A stretch of 41,361 nucleotides of DNA. It comes from Synechococcales cyanobacterium bin59.metabat.ball.084 (GTDB taxonomy: Bacteria; Cyanobacteriota; Cyanobacteriia; Cyanobacteriales; Chamaesiphonaceae). The position numbers and the translations under genes are program-made. Under the pieces are notes generated by a model. The model worked only from the letters and a program-made list of their open reading frames with translations. It was not told the DNA's origin and ran no database searches. Location: assembly GCA_013297675.1 (NCBI GenBank), contig JAAFHZ010000028.1, positions 1 through 41,361 of the forward strand, in the 5' to 3' direction. Positions 16,448 through 25,408 of this stretch are shown one piece after another; position 1 is the first letter of the stretch; every line of letters begins with the position of its first letter.

Positions 16448-19054
16448 TTATGCTTCTTCTTCCATGCCTTCCCCGTCGCCTTCAGTGGCTTCTGTTTCTC
16501 CTGGGGGTACCAAAGCCACAGCTAAGATGGCATCATCAGTATCCAGCTTTTGGACTCTTACCCCAGTAGCCATCCGGGACTGCTGGGAAATAGCATCTAC
16601 GGCCTGACGAATAATTATTCCTCGGCTAGTGACAATCATCATCTCATCGCCGGGGTTCACCACCCGCAGCGCCGCAATTTGATCGCCCTTCTTACGGAAC
16701 TTAATCGCCATTACCCCCATCCCGGCGCGTTTTTGTAAGCGGAACTGGCCGACTGGCACCCGTTTACCCAAACCACCAGTAGTAACTACCAGCACCCAAG
16801 GCCCAGGGCTGGCTACTTCTTCTATTGCTTCTTCGCCCTCTACTACTTCAGGTTCTAATACTTCTATTCCAGTATCAGCTTCTGACTCAGTAGCCGCAGC
16901 GATCGCGTTGACCACCTGAGAAGGCAACACATCCATCCCAATTAATTCATCGCCTTTCTTTAAAGACATCGATCGCACGCCTCTAGTTGCCCGTCCCAAA
17001 GGACGTAGCTGTTCATGGTTAGTGCGGAAGTGAATCGACATTCCCATACGGGTACCAACGATCAGACTATCTTCGGCTTTGGCTCGGCGCACCCAGCGCA
17101 ACTGATCGCCTTCTTCTAGAGAAATTGCAATCAGACCATTGGAGCGAATATTGGCAAAAGCAGCCAGGGCAGTTTTTTTCACAAATCCCTTAGCCGTGAG
17201 CATCACCAAATATTCATCGTCGGCAAAGGCATCGACGGGTACTACTGAGGTGATTTTTTCTTCGCGGGGAATCGGCAGCATTTGCACCAAGGGCATCCCC
17301 TTGGCAGTGCGGGAAGAAGCCGGAATTTGATAGGCGCGGATGTGGTAGACTACTCCTCGATCGCTAAATAGTAATACGCTGTCGTGGTCACAGCAGGTAA
17401 TAAAATGCTCTACGGCATCTTCTTCCTTCATGCCTGTGCCTTTTTTGCCCCGGGTGGCGCGGCTTTGAATATTGAAGGTATCCACCGGCATCCGCTTGAT
17501 GTAGCCCTGCTCGGTAACTAGAATCAGCGCTTTTTCGTTGGCAATTAAATCGATATCTACCAAGTCGCCATCGCTATGCTCAATCACCGTGCGGCGCGGA
17601 GTCGCGAAAGCTGCTTTGATTTCAGTAACTTCTGTTTCGATAATTTCTAGCACCCGTTCACGGCGAGCCAAAATATCTTCGAGATCAGTTATTTTCAGTT
17701 GTAGCTCATCGTGCTCAAGCTGAATCTTGTCTGCTTCCAACGCGGTCAAGCGGCGGAGCTGCATTTGTAAAATTGCATCAGACTGCACTTCGGACAACTG
17801 GAACCGATCGATCATTTCTTGTTTAGCAGTGGCACTGTCTGCCGAACCACGAATTAGCTGAATCATTGCTTCCATATTGGCCAAGGCAATTAGCAAGCCC
17901 TGCAACAGATGATCGCGCTCTTGGGCTTTGCGTAGCTCATAGCGAGTCCGGCGCTCGATCGAAGTAATCCGAAAATCTAAAAAGACCGTTAGGAATTTTT
18001 TAATAGTTAACAACTGGGGTTCGCCGTCAACGATCGCCAGCATGTTGCAGCCAAAGTTGCTCTGAACAGGAGTTTGCTTATAGAGGTTGTTTAAAACTAC
18101 CCGAGGATAAGCATCCCGTTTGAGTTCAATGACAATTCGCATTCCATCTCGATCGCTTTCATCCCGGATATCGGAGATGCCCTCTAGGCGCTTCTCATTC
18201 ACCATTTCGGCGATTCGTTCAATCATCCCGGCCTTGTTGGTTTGGTATGGCAGCTCGGTGATGATAATTGCTTCCCGATCTTGGCGACCAGCGTATTCTA
18301 GGGTTTCGATCGAAGCCACCCCGCGCATAACTACAGAACCGCGTCCAGTGGTGTAAGCTTCTTTGATGCCCGATACGCCTAAAATCTGTGCGCCAGTAGG
18401 AAAATCTGGGCCGGGGATGTATTGTAGCAACTCCAAATCGGTGATGTCTGGGTTGCGAATTACTGCCATTAAACCATCTACTACTTCACCCAAGTTATGG
18501 GGTGGAATATTGGTGGCCATGCCTACGGCAATGCCAGAAGAACCATTGACTAAAAGCTGGGGAATCCGCGCTGGCAATACGGTGGGTTCTTGTTGAGAGC
18601 CATCAAAGTTATCGGCAAAGTCTACGGTTTCGCATTCAATATCTTGGAGCAATGCTACGCCGGTTAAAGCCTGTAACCGGGACTCAGTATACCGCATCGC
18701 TGCTGGGGGATCGTTGTCGATCGAGCCAAAGTTACCATGGCCGTTAATTAAGGGGCTGCGCATGGAAAAGTCTTGCGCCATGCGGACTAAGGCATCATAA
18801 ACAGCCGTGTCGCCGTGGGGGTGATATTTACCCAATACTTCCCCGACTACGCGGGCGCATTTCCGAAATGGTCGATCGGCGGTTAGCCCTAACTCGTGCA
18901 TGGCATACAAAATTCGGCGATGCACTGGCTTCAGGCCGTCGCGGGCATCGGGTAGGGCGCGACCGACGATCACGCTCATGGCGTACTCTAGGTAGGAGCG
19001 GGACATCTCTTGTCGTAGGTCTATGGGGGTGATCCGCTCTTCTGATAAAGTCAT
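16448..19054 (-). CDS. gyrA: DNA gyrase subunit A
   Basis: This 868-aa protein is the DNA-breaking subunit of gyrase. The catalytic tyrosine is Y122 in [12 protein letters not shown]. The quinolone-determining region reads [10 protein letters not shown], with T83 and D87 at the E. coli S83/D87 positions. A coiled coil and a six-bladed beta-pinwheel C-terminal domain follow, with an acidic insertion (about 720-755) and an acidic tail. Near residue 530 the segment SRATRGKKG sits where the GyrA-box (QRRGGKG in E. coli) is expected, so the box is divergent. Size and pinwheel favour GyrA over ParC. Confidence 0.92.
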   Translation of the reverse strand: MTLSEERITPIDLRQEMSRSYLEYAMSVIVGRALPDARDGLKPVHRRILYAMHELGLTADRPFRKCARVVGEVLGKYHPHGDTAVYDALVRMAQDFSMRSPLINGHGNFGSIDNDPPAAMRYTESRLQALTGVALLQDIECETVDFADNFDGSQQEPTVLPARIPQLLVNGSSGIAVGMATNIPPHNLGEVVDGLMAVIRNPDITDLELLQYIPGPDFPTGAQILGVSGIKEAYTTGRGSVVMRGVASIETLEYAGRQDREAIIITELPYQTNKAGMIERIAEMVNEKRLEGISDIRDESDRDGMRIVIELKRDAYPRVVLNNLYKQTPVQSNFGCNMLAIVDGEPQLLTIKKFLTVFLDFRITSIERRTRYELRKAQERDHLLQGLLIALANMEAMIQLIRGSADSATAKQEMIDRFQLSEVQSDAILQMQLRRLTALEADKIQLEHDELQLKITDLEDILARRERVLEIIETEVTEIKAAFATPRRTVIEHSDGDLVDIDLIANEKALILVTEQGYIKRMPVDTFNIQSRATRGKKGTGMKEEDAVEHFITCCDHDSVLLFSDRGVVYHIRAYQIPASSRTAKGMPLVQMLPIPREEKITSVVPVDAFADDEYLVMLTAKGFVKKTALAAFANIRSNGLIAISLEEGDQLRWVRRAKAEDSLIVGTRMGMSIHFRTNHEQLRPLGRATRGVRSMSLKKGDELIGMDVLPSQVVNAIAAATESEADTGIEVLEPEVVEGEEAIEEVASPGPWVLVVTTGGLGKRVPVGQFRLQKRAGMGVMAIKFRKKGDQIAALRVVNPGDEMMIVTSRGIIIRQAVDAISQQSRMATGVRVQKLDTDDAILAVALVPPGETEATEGDGEGMEEEA

Positions 19055-19139
19055 GGAAATAGCTCCTGTGCCTGCTTCTGGCTCGTACTTATCGGTAGTT
19101 CAATTTTATCACAGAACGGCCTGTATGGGTTGGGGGCGC

Positions 19140-21776
19140 TTATTGTAGTCCAATCGTTAGATCTGTTTTAGCTTGCTGTAAGGCCGCCGCCACTTGACTA
19201 GGATCTTTGCCACCAGCCTGAGCCAAATTAGGGCGACCGCCGCCACCGCCACCGCAGATTTTGGCGATTGAACCAATAAACTTCCCAGCCTGTAGACCTT
19301 TATCGTTGACCTCTTTACTAAAAGCCGCCACCAAATTCACCTTATCTGGTGCAGGCACCGAAGCCAAAACCACTACTCCGGCTCCCAGCTTTTGGAGTAA
19401 GCGTTCAGCCGCAGTTTGCAAAGCCGTCCCATCCACATTACCAAGTTCAGCCACTATCACAGCATAGTTACCGATTTTTTCGGCAGTAGTTAATAGCTGC
19501 TCAGATTTTAGGATAGCTAAGTCACCTTGAGCTTGAGTCAACTGTTTAATGTTGGCTTTGAGTTCTTCTTGCAGAGCAGTGACCCGATCGACAATTTCAT
19601 CGGGCTTGGCCTTAAATCGATCGCCCAACTCCTTCACCACCGTTTCGCGCACATTTAGATAATCCAGAATCGCCGCACCAGCCACCGCCTCGATCCGGCG
19701 GATGCCAGCAGCTACTCCGGCCTCCGAGATGATTTTGAAAGCCCCGATTTCGGCGGTGTTATCTACATGAATGCCACCGCAGAGTTCCATGGAAACTCCG
19801 CCAAAATCTACTACTCGCACTTCGGCACCATATTTTTCACCGAACATCGCTACCGCACCTTTAGCCTTAGCGGCAGCAATTGGCATTACTGCTACTTCAG
19901 CTCCATGGGCAGCAGCTACCCAGCTATTTACCAAGTCTTCGACGGCTTGGACTTCTTTGGCGGTTAATGGCCTGGGACAGTTGAAATCGAAGCGCAGTCG
20001 ATCGAAGTTCACCAGAGATCCTGCTTGGGAGATCTCCGGATCTACGGCTTGTTTGAGAGCGGCTTGTAGTAAATGGGTAGCGCTGTGGTTGGCTTGGGCG
20101 CGGCGACGAGAGTTGCCGTCTACCTGGGCATTTACCTGATCTCCTTGGCGGAGGCTGCCGCGTATGACGGTGCCAAAGTGGATAAAGAAATCAGCTTCTT
20201 TTTGCACATCATCGATTTGCACTAACAGGTCTGCGCCTGCGAGGAATCCTCGATCGCCCACTTGACCACCAGATTCGGCGTAGAAGGGCGTGGAATCTAA
20301 TAATATTTGGACTTTGCTACCGGCTTCCGCCTCTTCGTTAATGGCACCGTTAACTACAATGCCCACGATATTGGAGGTGTGCTGAATTTGCTGGTATCCG
20401 AGAAAAATTGTGGGTTTAAGGCTTTTAGCTAATTCAGCGATCGCGCCTCGAACTGTCAAATCAATTTCCTGCACTGCACCACGACCAGTATCGATCTGTT
20501 CCTGCATCGCAACTTCGTAACCAGCTTCATCCACCGTCAAGCCTTGCTCTTCGGCAATTTCTTGGGTTAGCTCTAGCGGAAAACCAAAAGTATCATAGAG
20601 TTTGAAGGCATCAGCACCAGGAATCACGGTTTGTTGTTGTGATTTAACTGTAGTGATTACTTCAGCCAATAGTTTTTCGCCGCGTTCTAGAGTTTTGAGG
20701 AACTGGGCTTCTTCCCGCTGTAGTTCTGACTTGATTTTGACAGCTTGTTCGCGCACGTCTGGGTAAGCTGTTTCAGACATAGCGATCGCGGTTTCAGCCA
20801 CAGCATCAATGAAAGCACCATTAATACCCAACAATCTGCCATGACGCACCACCCGCCGCACTAAGCGCCGCAGAATATAACCGCGTCCAGTGTTAGAGGC
20901 TCTAATACCGTCACTAATCATATGGACTACAGCGCGGACATGATCGCCAATGACTTTTAGAGATACCTTTTGTTCATCGCTAGCAGCAGCATAATCCACC
21001 CCAGATGCTGTAGCAGCAGTTTGAATAATCGGAAAAATCAAATCGGTTTCATAGTTATTGGGCACCTGCTGCAAGATCTGCGCCATGCGCTCCAGACCCA
21101 TGCCAGTATCGATGTTTTTATTTTTGAGGGGGGTGAGCTGACCATCTACATCTCGGTTGTACTGCATAAACACCAAGTTATAAAACTCAATGAAGCGAGT
21201 ATCATCTTCTAGGTCAATCTGGTCATCGCCCAGTTCAGGATGGAAGTCATAGTAAATTTCCGAGCAGGGGCCGCAAGGACCGGTGGGGCCAGAGACCCAG
21301 AAGTTATCATCGGCACCCATGCGTTGGATGCGTTTGGGGTTGACACCGATTTTCTGCTGCCAAATATCAAAGGCTTCGTCGTCTTCTTCGTAAACGCTGA
21401 CTACTAGGTTGGCGGGGGAGATCCCAAAGGCTTGAGTGGAGATTTCCCAGCCCCATGTGATCGCCTGTTCTTTGAAGTAATCACCAAAGCTAAAGTTGCC
21501 CAGCATCTCAAAAAAGGTGTGGTGACGGGCGGTGCGTCCAACGTTTTCAATATCGTTGGTGCGGATGCACTTTTGGGAGGTGGTGGCGCGGGGGTATTCA
21601 GAGTTTTTTTGGCCGAGGAAGATGGGTTTGAAGGGCAGCATCCCGGCGATGGTTAGCAATACGGTGGGGTCTTCTGGTACCAAGGAGCCGCTGGCTAAGG
21701 GTTGGTGTCCTCGATCGGCGTAGAAGCCCAAGAATTTTTGACGAATTTCAGCACCGCTAAGTTTTGGGGCAGCCAT
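19140..21776 (-). CDS. alaS: alanyl-tRNA synthetase
   Basis: This 878-aa enzyme charges tRNA-Ala. It has the class II catalytic domain (motif RHHTFFEMLGNFSFGDYFK and GPTGPCGPCSEIYYD), the editing domain with the zinc motif HSATHLLQAAL and CGGIHVDNTAEIG, and the C-terminal DHHA1-type C-Ala domain with GGGGGGRPNLAQAGG. Length and domain order are standard. It is 85 nt upstream of gyrA on the same strand. Confidence 0.97.
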   Translation of the reverse strand: MAAPKLSGAEIRQKFLGFYADRGHQPLASGSLVPEDPTVLLTIAGMLPFKPIFLGQKNSEYPRATTSQKCIRTNDIENVGRTARHHTFFEMLGNFSFGDYFKEQAITWGWEISTQAFGISPANLVVSVYEEDDEAFDIWQQKIGVNPKRIQRMGADDNFWVSGPTGPCGPCSEIYYDFHPELGDDQIDLEDDTRFIEFYNLVFMQYNRDVDGQLTPLKNKNIDTGMGLERMAQILQQVPNNYETDLIFPIIQTAATASGVDYAAASDEQKVSLKVIGDHVRAVVHMISDGIRASNTGRGYILRRLVRRVVRHGRLLGINGAFIDAVAETAIAMSETAYPDVREQAVKIKSELQREEAQFLKTLERGEKLLAEVITTVKSQQQTVIPGADAFKLYDTFGFPLELTQEIAEEQGLTVDEAGYEVAMQEQIDTGRGAVQEIDLTVRGAIAELAKSLKPTIFLGYQQIQHTSNIVGIVVNGAINEEAEAGSKVQILLDSTPFYAESGGQVGDRGFLAGADLLVQIDDVQKEADFFIHFGTVIRGSLRQGDQVNAQVDGNSRRRAQANHSATHLLQAALKQAVDPEISQAGSLVNFDRLRFDFNCPRPLTAKEVQAVEDLVNSWVAAAHGAEVAVMPIAAAKAKGAVAMFGEKYGAEVRVVDFGGVSMELCGGIHVDNTAEIGAFKIISEAGVAAGIRRIEAVAGAAILDYLNVRETVVKELGDRFKAKPDEIVDRVTALQEELKANIKQLTQAQGDLAILKSEQLLTTAEKIGNYAVIVAELGNVDGTALQTAAERLLQKLGAGVVVLASVPAPDKVNLVAAFSKEVNDKGLQAGKFIGSIAKICGGGGGGRPNLAQAGGKDPSQVAAALQQAKTDLTIGLQ

Positions 21777-21848
21777 AAGATTGAAACCAGAAGAGATCTA
21801 CAGATTTTTCATTATATTAGCTGCTGGGGGCGTTCACCAAGTGTTTCC

Positions 21849-22092
21849 GAAGGAAAATCGCTGCTATCAGACGCTAAAATTGAGTTTCATACAGCAGTCG
21901 GTCAATTTATAAACTACCGAATTGCCTTAGAACAAGAAGATGCTGGTCGGCTATTGTACTTAGCAGCACCGCTGGATGTTTATAAGCGTTTCTTTAAATA
22001 TCCGTTTATTTCAGACTGTAATTCAGCTTAACCAAATTCCCTTGTTGATATATGACACTGAACAGCAGGAGGCTATTCAATGGATAAGATAA
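21849..22092 (+). pseudogene. xisH: xisH remnant, 5' truncated and frameshifted
   Basis: XisH is a fdxN-element excision controlling factor with a PD-(D/E)xK-like fold. The visible reading frame gives EFHTA-type motif IEFHTAVGQFINYR, then RLLYLAAPLDVYKRFF, the C-terminal half of XisH. A one-base shift near 22014-22017 moves the continuation VIQLNQIPLLIYDTEQQEAI into another frame; the gene would end at TAA 22090-22092, overlapping the xisI start by 13 nt as in intact xisHI pairs. The N-terminal half is absent, lost at about 21849 near the alaS promoter side. A sequencing error could explain the frameshift but not the missing half. Confidence 0.85.
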
Positions 22093-22418
22093 TTTTGTAT
22101 CGTGAAATAATTCAGAAGCTATTAACTACTAGAGCTGAATCTCGTTCTCCTCAAGATCCTGTGACTAGTCAGACTGTTTTTGATTTGCAGAATGACCATT
22201 ATCAAATGGTTAACTTAGGATGGAAGAATGGTAGTACTCGTATTTATGGCTGTGCGATTCATGTGGATATTATTGATGGAAGAATATGGGTTCAACAGGA
22301 TGGGACGGAAGATGCGATCGCTGATCAATTAGTGGCAAATGGCGTGCCCAAGCAAGATATTGTACTAGCCTATCAGGCTCCTCATGTCAGACAGTATACG
22401 GAATTTTCGATCGGATGA
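22080..22418 (+). CDS. xisI: XisI family protein
   Basis: This 112-aa protein matches XisI: MDKIILYREIIQKLL, QTVFDLQNDHYQMVNLGW, RIYGCAIHVDIIDGRIWVQQ and the C-terminal QAPHVRQYTEF are all characteristic. XisI works with XisH in controlling excision of the nifD/fdxN-type elements of heterocystous strains, but homologs are common in cyanobacteria without such elements and can occur as a toxin-antitoxin-like pair. Here XisH is broken, so XisI stands alone. It has a HIP1 octamer at 22314. Confidence 0.9.
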   Translation: MDKIILYREIIQKLLTTRAESRSPQDPVTSQTVFDLQNDHYQMVNLGWKNGSTRIYGCAIHVDIIDGRIWVQQDGTEDAIADQLVANGVPKQDIVLAYQAPHVRQYTEFSIG

Positions 22419-22632
22419 ATTGTAAATTCTGTCTGGTTGACCATGGCCAGAGAAACCTACTATCGGCGCTGATTTCTTGGCTTCTGATTCACGCAAAAAG
22501 CGAGAAAAGTTGGATAAACAAGTTGAATTTTCAAGAGTTAAGATGTTCTCTTTTTGAATTATTTATTTTACTACTGAAAATGTTGTTTAATACCAAAAAG
22601 TTTTCTGCACCACTAAGAGTACAGAATTCCAT

Positions 22633-22731
22633 TTACCAGCAATTACTTTGTTGAACTCGCTCCTTACCCATCAACCGGAACAGCAAAGTCTCCGTAGTCA
22701 GCGGGAGCTGATGAACAACAACAATCCCCGT
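22633..22731 (-). pseudogene. remnant of an Rpn-type nuclease gene
   Basis: The minus strand between 22731 and the TAA at 22635-22633 encodes QLPLTTETLLFRLMGKERVQ, which resembles the middle part of cyanobacterial Rpn/PD-(D/E)xK transposase-like proteins (LPLxxxTLxLRLLGKGxxQ). There is no start and no C-terminal DUF4351, so it is a fragment. It is one of the few recognisable items in the otherwise empty 22419-22813. Confidence 0.4.
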
Positions 22732-22813
22732 TTATAAAACTTGTACTCTAGTTTTTGTGCTAGTTATTTGAAAATAACATCAAGCTGGTTATTGTTTTCA
22801 TACTGGAAAACTC

Positions 22814-22842
22814 TTGACAGTCACTTGATATGGAATCATAAT
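22814..22842 (+). promoter_or_regulatory. sigma-70-like promoter of the GTPase operon
   Basis: TTGACA (22814-22819), 17 nt, CATAAT (22837-22842) is a near-consensus promoter. Transcription would start about 22849, giving a leader of about 37 nt before the GTG at 22886. It is the only strong promoter seen upstream of the first gene of the signalling cluster. Confidence 0.65.
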
Positions 22843-22885
22843 CAGTCTTGAGTTTTCGGTCAACTAACAAATTAAGGTTATTGAT

Positions 22886-23626
22886 GTGGGTGTCATTTAC
22901 ATCGGCGATCGGTATGCAGGCAAAACACATCTTGCTTTAGAATTGGCTAACCCAGTACATGAGTGTGTAAAAGTGCTTAGCCCTGGCTATAACGACCTTA
23001 AAAGCATTCTTTGCGATCCTGCTACAGGTAGCACGAATCCCACAAGCGTGATGCAGCCTCGCCAAATTGATATTCAGGTGAGGCTTCCTGCTGGAGCCGG
23101 GAAGGTTTTGGTTGACTGGATAGATACGCCCGGTGAAATGTGGAGACTGAAGTGGCAACAAGATAATCCGTTGCTCTGGCAGCAGTTCTTGGATGTCATT
23201 AAGCAAAGTGAGGGAATTATGCTGGTGCTTTCTCCATATGGAGAGATGATCGGAGCGAATGGTAATCCTGACGATTTTCCCACTTTTCAGCAGTGGTACA
23301 AAAGATTTGAGCGCTGGGTGGAATTTTTTAGGGCGTATTGCCCCAATCTCAGGCATTTATTAATTTGTTTGAATAAGGCAGATTTATTTTGTGATGTTAA
23401 GCAAGAGAGTGCTAGGTTAGCCTATAATACTGACAGTTACATGATGAATTGGCATCAGCGCCATAATTATATTTTAGATCATTATTTCCGACCAGTTAAG
23501 CCTCAGCTAGAGCAATTGAATCGGAGTATTAATGGGTTGTCAGTACGTTGCTTTATAACAACTATATATGATCGCTCTTTGTTGGAAATCCCTTGGATAT
23601 ACCTTGGAAGTTTTCTGTCCAATTAA
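22886..23626 (+). CDS. P-loop GTPase-like protein 1
   Basis: This 246-aa protein has a full set of GTPase motifs: Walker A GDRYAGKT (7-14), DTPGE (80-84, G3) and NKAD (163-166, G4, guanine specificity). It belongs with the small TRAFAC-type GTPases seen in bacterial conflict or signalling operons. The start is GTG 22886 with AAGG upstream. The next GTPase genes, which follow at 23663 and 24477, are different in G4, so this is the most canonical. No membrane segment is present. It is the first gene after the promoter at 22814-22842. Confidence 0.78.
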   Translation: MGVIYIGDRYAGKTHLALELANPVHECVKVLSPGYNDLKSILCDPATGSTNPTSVMQPRQIDIQVRLPAGAGKVLVDWIDTPGEMWRLKWQQDNPLLWQQFLDVIKQSEGIMLVLSPYGEMIGANGNPDDFPTFQQWYKRFERWVEFFRAYCPNLRHLLICLNKADLFCDVKQESARLAYNTDSYMMNWHQRHNYILDHYFRPVKPQLEQLNRSINGLSVRCFITTIYDRSLLEIPWIYLGSFLSN

Positions 23627-23662
23627 CTTAATGAATTTGCAATTTTCAACTGGTTTAGCATC

Positions 23663-24484
23663 ATGGGAAATATTCGCATTATTGGTCCGCGTAGTTCTGG
23701 TAAAACCACCTATTTAGCTGCTTTAGCTTATTTGCCAAAAGCATCAGGTGAGAAGTCTTATTTTAAAATTGAGCCTGTTGGTGAAGATGCAAAAAAACTT
23801 GCAGCAGAAGCAGAGAATATTATCTGCTTGTCGGAGTCTCTGACTCCTACGGGAGTAAGAACTAAAGATATTTTCTCTCTGCCTGTGTACCAATTCACGA
23901 TCGACGTCAAGCTGCCATTGCGACAGCCAGAAAGGATTGATTTGGTAGTACGAGATTATCCGGGGGAAATATTTGATGAGTTAGAAGCAGGAAACATTGA
24001 TGAGGTTCATCAAGCTTTTATGCAAGATTGTTTTATGAGCGATGTGGAAGGGTGTCTGATTTTGCTGAGTAAGTGGGAAGAAGGCAGTGATAGATTTTAT
24101 AAGCGTGTGTTCAACCAATTTTTAGAGTTGATGGATAATGAGGGGCGTGGGAGTAATCTTAGGATTGCGATCGCGATGAGTAAGTGTGAGCGGGGGGAGT
24201 TGTGGCCGGGGCGGATTGAGCCAGAGGTTGATTTGTTTGGTTTGCATTTACCTGATACGAAGGCTTTGTTGGAAAGCCGGATACCAGCTAAAAATTTGGC
24301 CTTTTTTGCGGTTTCTACTTTTGGGGTGCTGCGTCGGGATGATCCTCGACCAAATCGCACTGATGAAATGGGGTATGATGGTAAAGTTTCGGTATTGCGT
24401 CAACCGAAAATATGGCAACCATATGGCATGATGGCTCCACTTTACTGGCTGAATTCTGGTAAGAGGATTAAACACAATGTTTAA
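23663..24484 (+). CDS. P-loop GTPase-like protein 2
   Basis: This 273-aa protein has Walker A GPRSSGKT (8-15), DYPGE (98-102) and a G4-like SKCE (173-176). It shares its C-terminal motif QPYGMMAPLYWLNSGKR with GTPase 3 (RPFGLIAPLYWLCTGNR), so those two are paralogs. The stop overlaps the ATG of GTPase 3 by 8 nt, showing translational coupling. The double occurrence fits 'double-GTPase' type modules. Confidence 0.78.
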   Translation: MGNIRIIGPRSSGKTTYLAALAYLPKASGEKSYFKIEPVGEDAKKLAAEAENIICLSESLTPTGVRTKDIFSLPVYQFTIDVKLPLRQPERIDLVVRDYPGEIFDELEAGNIDEVHQAFMQDCFMSDVEGCLILLSKWEEGSDRFYKRVFNQFLELMDNEGRGSNLRIAIAMSKCERGELWPGRIEPEVDLFGLHLPDTKALLESRIPAKNLAFFAVSTFGVLRRDDPRPNRTDEMGYDGKVSVLRQPKIWQPYGMMAPLYWLNSGKRIKHNV

Positions 24485-25403
24485 GATAAATTCTATTTTT
24501 AACAAGGGTGATGATGGCAAGCCGAAGCAAGCTAATAGTTTGATTCGGATCATTGGCGATCGGGCTTCCGGGAAAACAGCTTATATGGCAGCCTTGGCAA
24601 GATGGCCAAATGCCAATGATAGTAGCCCGGTGCAAAGGGTTGTTGCCAACAATGATGATGGGAAAGAATTGATCCGTGCGGCTCAAAATCTTCTAGAGCA
24701 AGGCTTAGAACTTGAACAAACTAAACTCAATCCTAACCCTAATGAGATTAAAGATTATGCTATTGGGATCACACTAAAAGATCAGTTTTCCTGGCGAAAT
24801 ATGGCATCAAGTAACAGTGGCCAACTTATTGATTTAAATATTAATTGCAAAGACTATGCAGGTGAGTTTTTCTCGGATTTGTTGAGTTCACAAAATGATC
24901 CTGTGCTTGATGCTTATTTTACAGATTGTATTGCGGCTCAGGGTATTGCTTTACTTATTGATGGTACCAGTTACCAAAATGATAAAAAATATGCCAGCGG
25001 TTTGACTGCGTTTTTAGATGGAATTGATAATTTTGATCTTGCTGGTGAACAGCGGCGAATTGCTTTTGTGATCACAAAGTCAGAGCAGCCAGAATTGGTC
25101 ATTAATAGAAATGATTCTAAAAAAGCTTATGATTATGTACATTCAACTCGATTTCCTGAGGTCTACAAAACCTTGAAAAGTTGGCAAGCAAGGGGTACTG
25201 GTAAAGTTGATTTCTTTTTAGTATCTTCCTTTGGAACTATTGGATCTCGTGGGATAGAAGGTAATTATCGATTGCTTTCCAGAAGGCAAGGCGGAACACA
25301 AGCTGTGATCAAAAAAACTCAGCTATGGCGACCATTCGGTCTTATTGCACCTTTGTACTGGTTATGCACTGGTAATCGACATAAAGATTTAGATAAGGAT
25401 TAA
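24477..25403 (+). CDS. P-loop GTPase-like protein 3
   Basis: This 308-aa paralog of GTPase 2 has Walker A GDRASGKT (27-34), DYAGE (126-130) and a G4-like TKSE (200-203), with a polar N-terminal tail of about 20 residues. The shared C-terminal motif APLYWL is near residues 291-296. The two paralogs probably act as a pair, perhaps as a heterodimeric switch. Gap to the next gene is 5 nt. Confidence 0.78.
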   Translation: MFKINSIFNKGDDGKPKQANSLIRIIGDRASGKTAYMAALARWPNANDSSPVQRVVANNDDGKELIRAAQNLLEQGLELEQTKLNPNPNEIKDYAIGITLKDQFSWRNMASSNSGQLIDLNINCKDYAGEFFSDLLSSQNDPVLDAYFTDCIAAQGIALLIDGTSYQNDKKYASGLTAFLDGIDNFDLAGEQRRIAFVITKSEQPELVINRNDSKKAYDYVHSTRFPEVYKTLKSWQARGTGKVDFFLVSSFGTIGSRGIEGNYRLLSRRQGGTQAVIKKTQLWRPFGLIAPLYWLCTGNRHKDLDKD

Positions 25404-25408
25404 AATCA

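Noticed and set aside
22415-22654. 79-aa ORF after xisI
   Set aside because: It overlaps the xisI stop by 4 nt but has a random-looking sequence, and an Rpn-type remnant is readable on the opposite strand of its 3' end.
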